From Burkholderiaceae bacterium (GTDB lineage: Bacteria; Pseudomonadota; Gammaproteobacteria; Burkholderiales; Burkholderiaceae_E): a stretch of DNA of 42,100 bases. This document shows positions 1-9,183 of the stretch, piece by piece. Below the pieces are notes generated by a model. The model was not told the DNA's origin. It saw only the letters and a program-made list of their open reading frames with translations, and made no database searches. Both the position numbers and the translations under genes were made by a program. Each line of letters opens with the position of its first letter. The first letter of the stretch is position 1. The DNA is taken from the NCBI GenBank assembly GCA_024637155.1, contig JAGXFR010000053.1:1-42100 (forward strand), read 5' to 3'.

Positions 1-818
1 CCGGCCGCCCAGCGTGTCCGGCAGCCCTCGAGCACGGCGATCATCGCCGCAAAGACCTTCGGGTTCCCCGCCACGACCTCATCGCCAATCAGGTGGTTCG
101 GCTCACCGGAGAAATCCCCGATCAGGCCGCCGGCCTCGGTGATGAGCAGCGCGCCGCCGGTGACGTCCCAGGGCATCAGCCCGAATTCGAAGAAGCCGTC
201 GTAACGGCCGCAGGCGACGTAGGCCAGATCGAGTGCAGCGGCACCGGGGCGGCGCACTGCAGCGGTCTTCTCGATCATCGCGCGGAACATCGCCAGATAC
301 TCGTCGACGTGATCGAACTTGCGAAACGGGAAGCCCGTGCCCACCAGCGCCTCGTCGAGCTTCGCCCGGTTCGAGACCCGGATGCGGCGGTTGTTCAGAA
401 ATGCCCCGGTTCCGCGCGAGGCGGTGAACAGCTCGTCCCGCGTGGGATCGTAGACCACCGCCTGCGTCACGGTGCCCCGTTCGCGCAGTCCGATCGACAC
501 CGCATACTGGGGCAGGCCATGGATGAAGTTGGTCGTGCCGTCGAGCGGATCGATCACCCAGATGTGCTCGGCTTCCTCGATCGAGGCCGCGTGCGCGCCC
601 GGCTGGTGGCCCGACTCCTCTGCTAAGATCGCGTGCTTCGGGTACGCGCCGAGCAGGGTCTCGATGATCGCCACCTCGGCAGCCTTGTCCACTTCGGTCA
701 CGAAGTCGTTGCGCATCTTGCGCGTGATCGTGAGCGTTTCGAGATCTAGGCTGGCACGGTTGATGATTCGTCCGGCTTTGCGCGCCGCCCGTATCGCCAC
801 GTTGAGCATCGGATGCAT
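1..818 (-). CDS. suhB: Inositol-1-monophosphatase SuhB family (3' end outside window)
   Basis: Mg-dependent phosphatase of the inositol monophosphatase/SuhB family; in enterobacteria SuhB also acts in rRNA transcription and ribosome maturation. The reading frame starts at the ATG whose complement is at 816-818 ([16 protein letters not shown]...) and stays open to the left edge, ending in ...[16 protein letters not shown]. Family signatures are visible: EESG, the metal-binding [15 protein letters not shown] block, and the second block [17 protein letters not shown]. About 272 residues are present against roughly 267 for E. coli SuhB, so little is missing. It is divergent from trmJ, and this neighbourhood is common in betaproteobacteria. 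A TAGAAT hexamer about 30 bp upstream of the start could be its -10 box. Confidence 0.93.
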   Translation of the reverse strand, partial: MHPMLNVAIRAARKAGRIINRASLDLETLTITRKMRNDFVTEVDKAAEVAIIETLLGAYPKHAILAEESGHQPGAHAASIEEAEHIWVIDPLDGTTNFIHGLPQYAVSIGLRERGTVTQAVVYDPTRDELFTASRGTGAFLNNRRIRVSNRAKLDEALVGTGFPFRKFDHVDEYLAMFRAMIEKTAAVRRPGAAALDLAYVACGRYDGFFEFGLMPWDVTGGALLITEAGGLIGDFSGEPNHLIGDEVVAGNPKVFAAMIAVLEGCRTRWAA

Positions 819-847
819 GGGGCAAGGCCTGTCGTGTGAAAACCCAT

Positions 848-855
848 CATTCTAG
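848..855 (-). promoter_or_regulatory. Possible -10 element (CTAGAATG) upstream of suhB
   Basis: On the minus strand this reads CTAGAATG, containing the -10-like hexamer TAGAAT about 30 nt before the suhB ATG. The same octamer lies upstream of two other minus-strand genes (6000-6007 and 21229-21236). I see no good -35 hexamer at 16-18 bp, so this is a weak call. Confidence 0.35.
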
Positions 856-873
856 TTGAACCCTGCGAACGAT

Positions 874-1689
874 ATGGAACTGAGCTTCGCCGATGCCGCC
901 GGGCGCATTGATTTCGTGCTGGTGCGCCCGAGTCACCCCGGAAACGTGGGTTCCGCCGCACGCGCGCTGCGCGTGATGGGGTTCCGGCGCCTGACGCTGG
1001 TCTCGCCGCGCCACGCGGATGCGCCCAGTCAACCGGAGGCGATCGCGTTCGCGAGCGGCGCCGAGGACATCCTGCGTTCGTGCCGCGTGGTTGCCTCACT
1101 CGACGAAGCCCTCGCGGACATGACCCTGGCCATTGCCGTCAGCGCGGAGACACGCGAGTTCGCGCCGGCGTCCCAGCCGCCCGAAGCCGTCGCGCGCGGC
1201 TGTCGCAGCGAACTCGTCGGGCACCCGGGCGCATCGATCGCGCTGGTTTTCGGCACCGAACGCACCGGGCTGTCGATCGACGAGGCGCTGCGCTGCCAGG
1301 CGCTGTGTTCGATCCCCGGCGCCGATGACTACATGTCGCTGAACCTGGCGCAAGCCGTGCAGGTGCTCGCCTACACGTTGCGGCGCGAACTGATCGCGAC
1401 CCCGGCCACCGTGCCGGGCGCCGCAAGGACGGCTGCGCCGCCCCCGGGCGCAGAGCCGCGTGCCTTGCAGTACGGCGAGGCGCGCGCCTCGCTGGCGCAG
1501 GTGGAGGAGTTGTTCGCTCATCTCGAGCGCTCGCTCGTGGAGATCGGCTTTCTCGATCCGCGTCACCCCAAGAAGCTGATGCCGCGCCTGCGCCGGCTGT
1601 TCGGCCGCACGCGCCTCGAGATCGCCGAGGTCGACCTGCTGCGCGGCATCTGCACGCAGATCGAGCGTTTCCCGGAGCGCTTCCGTTGA
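874..1689 (+). CDS. trmJ: tRNA/rRNA 2'-O-methyltransferase, TrmJ (SPOUT family)
   Basis: SPOUT-class RNA methyltransferase; the TrmJ branch 2'-O-methylates nucleotide 32 of tRNAs using S-adenosylmethionine. The family N-terminus is present (IDFVLVRPSHPGNVGSAARA then LRVMGFRRLTLVSPR), as are the trefoil-knot SAM-binding segments FGTERTGLSIDEALRC and DDYMSLNLAQAVQVLAYTL. The C-terminal helical extension (LFAHLERSLVEIGFLDPRHP...) is the usual TrmJ tail. I chose ATG 874 (MELSFADAAG, 271 aa); an in-frame TTG at 856 would add six residues. It is divergent from suhB with about 55 bp between the starts. Confidence 0.92.
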   Translation: MELSFADAAGRIDFVLVRPSHPGNVGSAARALRVMGFRRLTLVSPRHADAPSQPEAIAFASGAEDILRSCRVVASLDEALADMTLAIAVSAETREFAPASQPPEAVARGCRSELVGHPGASIALVFGTERTGLSIDEALRCQALCSIPGADDYMSLNLAQAVQVLAYTLRRELIATPATVPGAARTAAPPPGAEPRALQYGEARASLAQVEELFAHLERSLVEIGFLDPRHPKKLMPRLRRLFGRTRLEIAEVDLLRGICTQIERFPERFR

Positions 1690-1729
1690 GTGCGCGACCC
1701 TCCCCGAGCGCAGGAACCAGGACCCCGGC

Positions 1730-2926
1730 ATGAGCCAGCAGCGCATTCCCGCCGTGTACATGCGCGGCGGCACCAGCAAGGGTGTGTTCTTTCATGAACG
1801 CGACCTGCCGCGACCCGGTCCGACGCGCGACGCGCTCTTCGCGCGCGTGCTCGGCAGCCCGGACCCCTACGCGCGCCAGACCGACGGCATGGGCGGGGCC
1901 ACCTCGAGCACCAGCAAGGTCGTGGTGATCAGTGCGTCGCGGCGCACCGACTGCGACGTCGACTTCCTGTTCGGCGCGGTGGCCATCGACACCGGGCTGG
2001 TGGACTACAGCGGCAACTGCGGCAATCTCTCCGCGGCGGTCGGCCCCTTTGCCGTGTTCGAGGGCCTGGTCGCCCCGCAGGAGGGGACGACCCGCGTGCG
2101 GATCTGGCAGCGCAATCTCGGGCAGCGCATCGACGCGCTCGTGCCGGTGCGTGACGGCGCGGTGCTCGAGGACGGCGCCTTCAACGAGGACGGCGTGGCC
2201 TTCTCCGCCGCCGAAGTGAGGCTCGAGTTCTACGGCAGCGAGGCGGGCGCCGCCGCCGCGCCGCTCGCGCCGAGCACCCCGGCTTCGATGTTTCCCACCG
2301 GAGCGGCGCAGGAGATCCTGCAGGTGCCGGGCGTGGGGGCGCTGGCGGTCACCCTGATCAGCGCCGGCAATCCGACGGTCTTCGTGCGGGCGCAGGCGTT
2401 GGGCCTGACGGGCCGCGAACTGCCCGAGGACGTCAACCGCGACCGGCGGCTGCTCGAACGCCTGGAACTCGTGCGCGCGCACGCCGCCGTGGCGATGGGC
2501 CTGGCGGAATCGAGCGCCGAGGCGACGCGCGCGCGGCCGGCGACCCCCAAGCTCGCGTGGATCGCGCGCCCCGCCAACTATCGCTCGAGCGCCGGAGCGG
2601 AGATCGCCGCCGAGCGCATCGACGTGCTGGCGCGCATCGTCTCGATGGGCAAGCTGCACCACGCGTTCACCGGCACCGGGTCGATCGCGCTCGCCGCGGC
2701 GGCGGCCACGCCGGGGACGATCGTCAACGAAGTGGCGCGCACGCTGCCGGGTGTTGCCACGCGGATCGGCCACGTCTCGGGGACGCTCGCGGTCGGCGCG
2801 GAGGTTTCGCAGCACGGCGGCATCTGGCAGTTCGACAAGGCGATTCTCTCGCGCAGCGCGCGGCGCCTGATGAGCGGTTTTGTACATGTGCCGGCGACAG
2901 GGGTTCTGGGGAAGTCCTACACTTGA
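1730..2926 (+). CDS. PrpF/GalD-family isomerase (aconitate or oxalomesaconate type)
   Basis: A 398-residue member of the PrpF family, which includes 2-methylaconitate cis-trans isomerase (PrpF) and 4-oxalomesaconate tautomerase (GalD). Visible hallmarks are the N-terminal [17 protein letters not shown], the glycine-rich [15 protein letters not shown], the [17 protein letters not shown] block with its conserved cysteine, and the late [16 protein letters not shown] segment. It starts 40 bp after trmJ and ends 61 bp before cysE. No acnD, prpB or prpC, and no gallate or protocatechuate genes, are in the window, so the substrate cannot be assigned. Its position inside the usual trmJ-cysE neighbourhood suggests a local insertion. 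Confidence 0.88.
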   Translation: MSQQRIPAVYMRGGTSKGVFFHERDLPRPGPTRDALFARVLGSPDPYARQTDGMGGATSSTSKVVVISASRRTDCDVDFLFGAVAIDTGLVDYSGNCGNLSAAVGPFAVFEGLVAPQEGTTRVRIWQRNLGQRIDALVPVRDGAVLEDGAFNEDGVAFSAAEVRLEFYGSEAGAAAAPLAPSTPASMFPTGAAQEILQVPGVGALAVTLISAGNPTVFVRAQALGLTGRELPEDVNRDRRLLERLELVRAHAAVAMGLAESSAEATRARPATPKLAWIARPANYRSSAGAEIAAERIDVLARIVSMGKLHHAFTGTGSIALAAAAATPGTIVNEVARTLPGVATRIGHVSGTLAVGAEVSQHGGIWQFDKAILSRSARRLMSGFVHVPATGVLGKSYT

Positions 2927-2987
2927 AGCAGGCGGCCGCGCCGAGAGCCACGCACGGCGCGGCGCAGGGTTCACGGGGAGGCGGGAC

Positions 2988-3734
2988 ATGTTTGAACGGA
3001 TTCGCGAAGATGTCGCCACGATTCTGGAGCGGGACCCGGCCGCGAAGTCGGGACTCGAAGTGCTGCTGTGTTGCGCAGGGCTGCATGCCCTCGCGTTCCA
3101 TCGGATCGGTCACGGGCTGTGGAACGCGGGATTTCGCACGCTGGCTCGCTGGTTCTCGCACGTGGGCCGCTTCCTGACCGGGATCGAGATCCACCCCGCG
3201 GTGCGCATCGGGCGGCGCGTGTTCATCGACCACGGCATGGGCGTGGTGATCGGCGAGACAGCAGAGATCGGGGATGACTGCACGATCTACCAGGGCGTGA
3301 CGCTGGGCGGCACATCGCTCGAACCCGGCAAGCGTCACCCGACGCTCGAGGCCGGCGTGGTGATTGGCGCCGGCGCCAAGGTGCTGGGCCCGTTCACCGT
3401 CGGGGCCGGTGCGCGGATCGGGTCCAACTCGGTGGTGGTCAAGGCGGTTCCAGCCGGTGCGACGGCGGTTGGCGTCCCGGCGCGCATCATCGTCGAAGGC
3501 GAGGACCAGCGGCGCGAGGCGCACGCCGCGCAGATGGGCTTTTCGGCCTACGCGGTCACGCAGGGCGGCGACGATCCGGTGTCGCTGGCGCTGCACCGTC
3601 TGATCGACCATGTCGCCGCGCAGGACCGGGTGATCGAGGAACTGCAGGGGGCACTGAAGGGTCTCGGCGCGAAGGTCGTGCAATCGTCCGGCGAACCGCT
3701 CGATGCACCGTCGCTGAACCGAATCGTCGACTGA
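2988..3734 (+). CDS. cysE: Serine O-acetyltransferase CysE
   Basis: Transfers acetyl from acetyl-CoA to L-serine, giving O-acetylserine, the substrate for cysteine synthesis. The 248-residue product has the N-terminal helical domain ([20 protein letters not shown]) followed by the left-handed beta-helix of hexapeptide repeats. Family motifs include [36 protein letters not shown] and YQGVTLGG, then VGVPARII at the end of the helix. ATG 2988 is preceded at good spacing by GGGAGGCGGG (2977-2986), which decides the start over an upstream in-frame one at 2880. The C-terminal 60 residues are helical and less conserved. It converges on lpxH with 27 bp between the stops. Confidence 0.95.
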   Translation: MFERIREDVATILERDPAAKSGLEVLLCCAGLHALAFHRIGHGLWNAGFRTLARWFSHVGRFLTGIEIHPAVRIGRRVFIDHGMGVVIGETAEIGDDCTIYQGVTLGGTSLEPGKRHPTLEAGVVIGAGAKVLGPFTVGAGARIGSNSVVVKAVPAGATAVGVPARIIVEGEDQRREAHAAQMGFSAYAVTQGGDDPVSLALHRLIDHVAAQDRVIEELQGALKGLGAKVVQSSGEPLDAPSLNRIVD

Positions 3735-3761
3735 GCGTCGGCAGCGCAGGCACGCGGCGCG

Positions 3762-4619
3762 TCAGGAACGTCGTGCCGCGGCGATCCCGGTGTTCGCCGC
3801 CACGCCTGCGAGCCCCGGCCAGACGCCGATCGTCTCCCAGCCCTGCGCGCTCACCTGCAGGAAGCCCCCGCGTTGCGACGGATCGGACTCCGGGTCCGCG
3901 GCCTCGTCGGGCGCGTACCAGTCGGGGAGCACCCAGCGCACGAGTTCACCCGCGTTCGTCGGCGCGCGGTGGCACGCCGGGCGATGCGTGTGCCCGTGGA
4001 TGAGCGTGTGCGCGCCGTGGGTGAGTGCGGCGGCGCTCACCGCATCGGCCGTGACGTTCATCCATTCCGGGCGCTTGCCGGCCTTGGAGCGCTCGCTTTG
4101 CTCGCGCAGCGCGTGCGCCTGCTCGATGCGTTCAGCCAGCGAATGATGCAGAAACGCGTCCTGCCACCGGGCCGTGCGGGCCAGCTCGCGGAAGTTCTGG
4201 TAGGCGCGGTCTGCCGTGCACAAGGAGTCGCCGTGGAGCAGCAGCGTGGGTGTTTCGAAGAGCTCGACGAGCGTTGGATCAGGCAGCATCTGCGCGCCGC
4301 TGCGCGAGGCAAATCCGGTGCCGGCGTGTGCCGGTGTGCCCCGATCGAGCAGGAAGTCGCGGTTGCCGCGCATCACGTACACGGCGACCCCCCCGGCCGA
4401 GAGGGCGTGCAGCAGCGCAATCGCAGCGTCCACCGTGGCGCCGGGCTGGTCGTCGCCGACCCAGTACTCGAACAGGTCGCCGAGCAGGAACAGGTGCGTC
4501 GCGTCGGCCGAGACGTGCGCGAGGGCGTCGAAGAAGTGCTCGGCGGTGGCCGGGTGGCGATCGTCGAGATGGACGTCCGACGCAAACAGCGCCCGATCGC
4601 CCCCGCCGATTCGGATCAT
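3762..4619 (-). CDS. lpxH: UDP-2,3-diacylglucosamine diphosphatase LpxH
   Basis: Lipid A pathway enzyme that hydrolyses UDP-2,3-diacylglucosamine to lipid X and UMP at the inner face of the cytoplasmic membrane. This calcineurin-like metallophosphoesterase shows every metal-binding block in order: SDVHLDD, LLGDLFEYWVGDD, VMRGNRDFLL, LHGDSLCTAD and IHGHTHRPACH. At 285 residues it is about 45 longer than E. coli LpxH; the extra length is a C-terminal tail beginning near LPDWYAPDEAADPESD. It is convergent with cysE and lies upstream of the cyclophilin gene on the same strand. Confidence 0.93.
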   Translation of the reverse strand: MIRIGGGDRALFASDVHLDDRHPATAEHFFDALAHVSADATHLFLLGDLFEYWVGDDQPGATVDAAIALLHALSAGGVAVYVMRGNRDFLLDRGTPAHAGTGFASRSGAQMLPDPTLVELFETPTLLLHGDSLCTADRAYQNFRELARTARWQDAFLHHSLAERIEQAHALREQSERSKAGKRPEWMNVTADAVSAAALTHGAHTLIHGHTHRPACHRAPTNAGELVRWVLPDWYAPDEAADPESDPSQRGGFLQVSAQGWETIGVWPGLAGVAANTGIAAARRS

Positions 4620-4652
4620 CGCGCTGATCGCCGCCCGCTCGTCACACGTTGC

Positions 4653-5246
4653 CTACTGCGCCGGCAGCAGCTTCATCGAGTCGATCGACACCGGAGTGAC
4701 CGGAACGTCACGCATCTGCCCGAGGGTTCGCGTGGGCACCGCCCGGATCGCATTGACCACTTCCATCCCCGTGACCACCTTCCCGAACACCGCGTAGCCG
4801 TGTCCGTCGGGCGACGGGTGGTTGAGGCCGGCATTGTCGACCGTGTTGATGAAGAACTGCGAAGTCGCCGAGTTCGGGTCGCCCGTGCGTGCCATCGCGA
4901 CCCAGCCCGTGTCGTTGCGCAGCCCGTTCTGCGCCTCGAGCGGGATCGGTGCGCGCGTGGGCTTGGGCTGCATGCGGTTCTGGTAGAAGTCTGCGCCGAA
5001 GCCGCCGCCCTGAATCATGAAGTTGCCGATCACGCGGTGAAAGATCGTGCCCTCGTAGTGGCCGCTCTTCACGTATTCGAGGAAGTTCGCGACGCTGCGC
5101 GGCGCCTTGTCCGGATAGAGCTCGACCGTGATTTCTCCGGCGCTGGTCTTGATCAGCACGCGCGGGCTCGACGCGGCGAGCCCGTCGTCGGCGACGGCCG
5201 AAAGGCCCAGGATGATGGCTCCGAGAAACGGCAGTTTGCGCAGCAT
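4653..5246 (-). CDS. Periplasmic peptidyl-prolyl cis-trans isomerase (cyclophilin)
   Basis: Cyclophilin-type prolyl isomerase with an N-terminal signal peptide ([20 protein letters not shown]..., probable cleavage after ...DGLAA), so probably a periplasmic folding catalyst of the PpiA type. Catalytic-core motifs are present: [29 protein letters not shown] and [18 protein letters not shown] at 5246 (complement) was chosen because ACAGGAGAATCACC precedes it and the signal peptide begins there; the frame is open further upstream but without coding character. The product is 197 aa. Related gene clusters often carry two cyclophilins here; only one is present. Confidence 0.92.
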   Translation of the reverse strand: MLRKLPFLGAIILGLSAVADDGLAASSPRVLIKTSAGEITVELYPDKAPRSVANFLEYVKSGHYEGTIFHRVIGNFMIQGGGFGADFYQNRMQPKPTRAPIPLEAQNGLRNDTGWVAMARTGDPNSATSQFFINTVDNAGLNHPSPDGHGYAVFGKVVTGMEVVNAIRAVPTRTLGQMRDVPVTPVSIDSMKLLPAQ

Positions 5247-5271
5247 GGTGATTCTCCTGTCAGAAACGAAA

Positions 5272-5994
5272 TCAGCGATTCCCGGGACGCGGACCCGTCG
5301 CGGGAGGATTCGGGTTGGCGGGCGCACTCGTCGCCGGGGCGGCCGGGATGCTCGCCAGCGGGAGCGTGACCCGCGCGATCAGCTCGCGCGCAAGGGTGAG
5401 TTTGCTGCGTGCGCTGGCATTGGCGGGCTCGGCCTGCGTCGCGCGCAGGTAGGCACGCTCGGCGAGTCGCAGCTGGACGTCGCCGAGATTCTCGAGCGCG
5501 AGCGCATAGTCCGGCCGGGCCCGCAGCGCCAGCTCCAGATGCGCGCGCGCCAGATCGAGTTCGCCGCGGGCCGCGTGCATCGTCGCCACGTTGTTGTGCG
5601 GCTCGGGCAACTCGGGATACTCCTCGGTGAGCGCCGTAAAGGCGGCCAGTGCCGCCTCGGTGCGCCGCGCTTCGGAGAGCACGACGGCGCGGGCAAAGCG
5701 CAGCCGCGCGTCACGCTCGTTCTCCAGCAGTGCCTTGTCCAGAATCGCGAGGGCTCGGTCGGGTTCGGATGCGCCCGAGGCCCGGCGTGCCGCGGCAATG
5801 GCCGCGGCGATGGGCTCGGTGTCGACGGTGGGGCGCGTCTCGGTGGCTGTGGGCGGCGCGCCGGACGCCGCGCCCGGCTGCGACACCTGCGCATGGACGC
5901 TCGCGAACGCCAGTGCACATGCGCCCGCCAGGGCCAGCGCACCCCGTGTTGCGGCCGCGGCGACGCGGCGGCCCGATGCTATACTCGATCGCAT
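5272..5994 (-). CDS. Exported tetratricopeptide-repeat protein
   Basis: A 240-residue protein with a signal peptide (hydrophobic [18 protein letters not shown], cleavage likely at VHA/Q). Two or three TPR-like helix pairs follow: [20 protein letters not shown], then EALAAF-type and [20 protein letters not shown] segments, and [20 protein letters not shown]. The C-terminus is a Pro/Ala/Asn-rich tail. It probably acts as a periplasmic scaffold; no enzymatic motif is seen. TPR proteins commonly lie between the cyclophilin and cysS genes in betaproteobacteria. The start ATG has no Shine-Dalgarno sequence, and a -10-like TAGAAT lies only 7 bp upstream, so a leaderless message is possible. Confidence 0.82.
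   Translation of the reverse strand: MRSSIASGRRVAAAATRGALALAGACALAFASVHAQVSQPGAASGAPPTATETRPTVDTEPIAAAIAAARRASGASEPDRALAILDKALLENERDARLRFARAVVLSEARRTEAALAAFTALTEEYPELPEPHNNVATMHAARGELDLARAHLELALRARPDYALALENLGDVQLRLAERAYLRATQAEPANASARSKLTLARELIARVTLPLASIPAAPATSAPANPNPPATGPRPGNR
5977..5985 (+). promoter_or_regulatory. Extended -10 promoter element for cysS
   Basis: TGCTATACT on the plus strand matches the extended -10 pattern TGnTATAAT with one mismatch. It would start transcription near 5992, giving cysS a leader of about 90 nt. No convincing -35 hexamer is present, which extended -10 promoters can do without. It overlaps the start of the divergent TPR gene. Confidence 0.5.
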
Positions 5995-6034
5995 CCCCGC
6001 ATTCTAGCAACGGACCGGCCCCGTGGCCGCGGAA

Positions 6035-6057
6035 CCCGCGGCGCGAGAGCCCGCGGG
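6035..6057 (+). other. Stem-loop in the cysS leader
   Basis: CCCGCGG (6035-6041) pairs with CCGCGGG (6051-6057), a 7-bp GC stem with a 9-nt loop, ending 27 nt before the cysS ATG. A third CCGCGG at 6027-6032 could pair alternatively with either arm. The three palindromic hexamers start at 6027, 6036 and 6051. Whether this is regulatory or only a by-product of GC-rich sequence is not clear. Confidence 0.35.
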
Positions 6058-6084
6058 GCGTCTGTGTCCAACCACCGACCCGAA

Positions 6085-7572
6085 ATGCTGCGAATCCACA
6101 ACACGCTGACGCGAGGCAAGGAAGAGTTCGTGCCGCTCGAGGCGGGCAAGGTGCGCATGTACGTGTGCGGCATGACCGTCTACGACTTCTGCCACATTGG
6201 GCACGCGCGTGTGCTGGTGGTGTTCGACATGGTGCAGCGCTGGCTGCGTGCAAGCGGCTATCGTCTGACCTACGTGCGCAACATCACCGACATTGACGAC
6301 AAGATCATCGCCCGGGCGCGCGTGACGGGGGAGACGATCGGCGTGCTCACGCAGCGCTTCATCGACGCGATGCACGAGGACGAACGCGCGCTCGGGGTGG
6401 CCCCGCCGGATCACGAGCCGCGTGCCACCGAGTATGTTGGGCAGATGCTCGACATGATCGAGCGCCTCGAAGGCAACGGCTACGCCTATCGCGCCGACGA
6501 CGGCGACGTCAATTTCGCGGTGCGCGAGTTCGCGCGCTACGGGCGCTTGTCGGGCAAGACGCTCGATGATCTGCGTTCCGGCGAGCGCGTCGCGGTGACC
6601 GAGGCCAAGCATGATCCGCTGGACTTCGTGCTCTGGAAGTCGGCGAAGGAAGGGGAGCCCGACGAGGCCCGCTGGGCGTCATCGTTTGGTGCCGGGCGTC
6701 CCGGCTGGCACATTGAATGCTCGGCGATGTCCAATGCGCTGCTGGGCGACACGCTCGACATCCACGGGGGCGGTGCCGACCTGCAGTTCCCGCACCACGA
6801 GAACGAAATCGCCCAGAGCGAGGGCGCGCTGTTTCACGGGCAAGCGGGGCAGTTCGTGCACTACTGGATGCACAACGGCTTCGTGCGGATCGACGACGAG
6901 AAGATGAGCAAGTCACTCGGCAACTTCTTCACGATCCGCGAGGTGCTGCGCGAATTCGATCCGGAAGTGGTGCGCCTCTTCATCCTGCGCGCGCACTACC
7001 GCAGCCCGCTCAATTACTCGGACGCGCACCTGGAGGATGCCCGCCATGCGCTGCTGCGTCTCTACACGGCGCTCAGCGATGACTTCGTGCCGGGCAAGGG
7101 CGTCGCGGGCGGAATCGGCCTGTGTACCTGCAGCGGGCGCGAGGACGCCTGCACCGGCACCTGCGACGATCCGGCCAAGGGCGCGCCGGGCGCCGGTTTC
7201 GCAAAGCGCTTTCGCGACGCGATGGACGACGATTTCAATACCCCGGTGGCGCTGGCCGTGCTCTTCGAACTGGCCACCGAAGTGAACCGCAGTCGCGATC
7301 GTTCGCTCGAGAGCGCGCTGCGTGCGCTCGCCGGACTGCTCGGGCTGCTCGGCAAGCGGCCCGCGGAGGCTCGCCGCAGCGGACTGCGGGGCAGCGCCGC
7401 CGCGGTGGGAGAGGGGCCGGGGGACGCCGAGATCGAGGCGGCGATCGCCGCGCGCAGCGCCGCGAAGAAGGCGCGCAACTGGGGCGAGGCGGATCGGATC
7501 CGGGACGAACTCGCCGCGCACAACATCGTTCTCGAGGACGGTGCCGATGGCACGACGTGGCGCCGGGGCTGA
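6085..7572 (+). CDS. cysS: Cysteinyl-tRNA synthetase with a four-cysteine insertion
   Basis: Class I synthetase charging tRNA-Cys. It has the catalytic-domain start [19 protein letters not shown] (zinc cysteine and HIGH-type motif), [15 protein letters not shown] and [15 protein letters not shown] (remaining zinc ligands), and [11 protein letters not shown] (KMSKS). The product is 495 aa from ATG 6085; a GTG at 6064 would add seven residues. Between ALSDDFVPG and [19 protein letters not shown] there is an extra segment of about 25-30 residues holding Cys347, Cys349, Cys356 and Cys360 ([14 protein letters not shown]), which E. coli CysS lacks. Its 3' end overlaps the glycosylase gene by 26 bp. 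Confidence 0.96.
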   Translation: MLRIHNTLTRGKEEFVPLEAGKVRMYVCGMTVYDFCHIGHARVLVVFDMVQRWLRASGYRLTYVRNITDIDDKIIARARVTGETIGVLTQRFIDAMHEDERALGVAPPDHEPRATEYVGQMLDMIERLEGNGYAYRADDGDVNFAVREFARYGRLSGKTLDDLRSGERVAVTEAKHDPLDFVLWKSAKEGEPDEARWASSFGAGRPGWHIECSAMSNALLGDTLDIHGGGADLQFPHHENEIAQSEGALFHGQAGQFVHYWMHNGFVRIDDEKMSKSLGNFFTIREVLREFDPEVVRLFILRAHYRSPLNYSDAHLEDARHALLRLYTALSDDFVPGKGVAGGIGLCTCSGREDACTGTCDDPAKGAPGAGFAKRFRDAMDDDFNTPVALAVLFELATEVNRSRDRSLESALRALAGLLGLLGKRPAEARRSGLRGSAAAVGEGPGDAEIEAAIAARSAAKKARNWGEADRIRDELAAHNIVLEDGADGTTWRRG

Positions 7573-8212
7573 GTTGCTCGCGCCTGCGCCCATCGGCAAG
7601 CCGCCCTACTGGGATCGCGCCTGCCGCGAACTTTCGGCGTGCGATCCGGTGCTCGCCGGGCTGATCGCCAAGGTCGGGAACGGGCACCTGGTCGCGCGCG
7701 GCGATCCGTTCGTGACCCTGTGCCGCTCGATTGTGGGCCAGCAGATTTCGGTGCGCGCCGCGCAGTCGGTCTGGGAGCGCTTTGCCGCCAAGGCGCGCGA
7801 CGTGCATCCGGAGCGCGTCGCGCGGATGCGCATCGCCACGCTGCGCGCCTGTGGATTGTCGCAGCGCAAGGCCGAATACCTGCGCGATCTCGCCGGGAAG
7901 TTCGCGCAGGGCACCATCGATCCGGGTGCGTTGCCGAGACTCGACGACGAGGCCGTGATCGACCGGCTCGTCGCCGTGCGCGGGGTCGGTCGCTGGACAG
8001 CCGAGATGTTTCTGATATTCAATCTGTTGCGACCGGACGTGTTTCCGGTGGACGATCTCGGGCTGCTGCGCGCCATCGCGCGGCACTACGGGGAGGACGG
8101 CGAGGTGACCCGCGTCAAGGCGATCGCGATCGGCGCACCCTGGCGACCGTGGCGAAGTGTCGCCACCTGGGTTCTGTGGCGCAGTCTGGACCCCGTGCCG
8201 GTGGAGTATTGA
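7547..8212 (+). CDS. DNA-3-methyladenine glycosylase II family (HhH-GPD)
   Basis: Base-excision repair glycosylase of the HhH-GPD superfamily, AlkA-like, expected to remove alkylated purines. Visible features are [19 protein letters not shown], the helix-hairpin-helix [18 protein letters not shown], and the following PVDDLGL containing the presumed catalytic aspartate. The start at ATG 7547 gives 221 aa and overlaps cysS by 26 bp; GTG 7541 is a close alternative. The stop overlaps the accA start (TGATG). It lacks the N-terminal domain of E. coli AlkA, as is usual for this short subfamily. Confidence 0.9.
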   Translation: MARRGAGAELLAPAPIGKPPYWDRACRELSACDPVLAGLIAKVGNGHLVARGDPFVTLCRSIVGQQISVRAAQSVWERFAAKARDVHPERVARMRIATLRACGLSQRKAEYLRDLAGKFAQGTIDPGALPRLDDEAVIDRLVAVRGVGRWTAEMFLIFNLLRPDVFPVDDLGLLRAIARHYGEDGEVTRVKAIAIGAPWRPWRSVATWVLWRSLDPVPVEY

Positions 8213-9183
8213 TGAAGACCACGTTCCTTGAATTCGAGCAGCCGATTGCGGAGCTCGAACAGAAGATCGAAGCGCTGCGTTTCGTGCAGGACGATTCGGC
8301 GCTGGACATCGCCGACGAAATCGAGCGGCTGAGCAAGAAAAGCCACGATCTCATCAAGAACGCCTATGCCAAGCTGAGCCCGTGGCAGATTGCGCAGGTG
8401 GCGCGCCACCCGCAGCGCCCCTACACCCTGGACTACATCCGCGCGCTGTGCACGGATTTCCATGAGCTCCACGGAGACCGCAGTTACGCGGACGATCCGT
8501 CGATCGTGGGCGGACTGGCGCGCTTCAACGGGCAGTCGGTGATGGTGATCGGCCAGCAGAAGGGCCGCGATACCCGCGAACGCACCTATCGCAACTTCGG
8601 GATGTCACGCCCCGAGGGATACCGCAAGGCGCTGCGCCTGATGCACCTCGCCGAGAAATTCGGGATTCCGCTGCTGACCTTCGTCGACACGCCCGGGGCG
8701 TTCCCGGGAATCGGCGCCGAGGAGCGCGGGCAGTCGGAGGCGATCGGGCGCAACCTCTTCGAAATGGCCGGCTTGCGCGTCCCGATCATCGCCACGGTCA
8801 TCGGCGAGGGAGGGTCGGGCGGTGCGCTCGCCATCGCGGTGGCCGACACCGTGCTGATGCTGCAATTCGCCATTTACTCGGTGATTTCGCCCGAAGGCTG
8901 CGCGGCGATTCTCTGGAAGAGCGCCGAGCAGGCGCCGGATGCCGCCGAATCGCTGGGCGTGACCGCTCACCGGCTCAAGGCGCTGGGTCTCATCGATCGG
9001 ATCGTCAATGAGCCGGTCGGTGGCGCGCACCGGGACCCGGCCCAGATGATGCAGTTGTTGCGGCGCGCCCTTGCCGAGGCATTGCGTCAGCTCGTCGGGC
9101 TGCGGCCCGATGAGCTGGTCGAGCAGCGCCACCGGCGGATCATGGAATATGGCCGGTTCAAGGAAGCGCCCGCCCCGCGCTGA
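8212..9183 (+). CDS. accA: Acetyl-CoA carboxylase carboxyltransferase subunit alpha
   Basis: Alpha half of the carboxyltransferase, which with AccD moves the carboxyl group from biotin to acetyl-CoA in the first committed step of fatty-acid synthesis. The 323-residue product has the helical N-terminus ([20 protein letters not shown]) and the crotonase-fold core ([72 protein letters not shown]). It starts by the ATG in the TGATG overlap with the upstream glycosylase, indicating translational coupling, and overlaps tilS at its 3' end by 35 bp. Confidence 0.97.
   Translation: MKTTFLEFEQPIAELEQKIEALRFVQDDSALDIADEIERLSKKSHDLIKNAYAKLSPWQIAQVARHPQRPYTLDYIRALCTDFHELHGDRSYADDPSIVGGLARFNGQSVMVIGQQKGRDTRERTYRNFGMSRPEGYRKALRLMHLAEKFGIPLLTFVDTPGAFPGIGAEERGQSEAIGRNLFEMAGLRVPIIATVIGEGGSGGALAIAVADTVLMLQFAIYSVISPEGCAAILWKSAEQAPDAAESLGVTAHRLKALGLIDRIVNEPVGGAHRDPAQMMQLLRRALAEALRQLVGLRPDELVEQRHRRIMEYGRFKEAPAPR

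Noticed and set aside
1139..3019. Minus-strand open frame of 626 codons opposite trmJ and the PrpF-type gene
   Set aside because: Arg/His/Ala-rich translation with no family motifs; it crosses two well-supported plus-strand genes. A shadow of GC-biased codons.
3873..5369. Plus-strand frame of 498 codons opposite lpxH and the cyclophilin gene
   Set aside because: Antisense to complete metal-motif and cyclophilin-motif genes on the other strand.
5128..6084. Long N-terminal extension of cysS
   Set aside because: It is antisense to the cyclophilin and TPR genes; the synthetase fold begins at [11 protein letters not shown].
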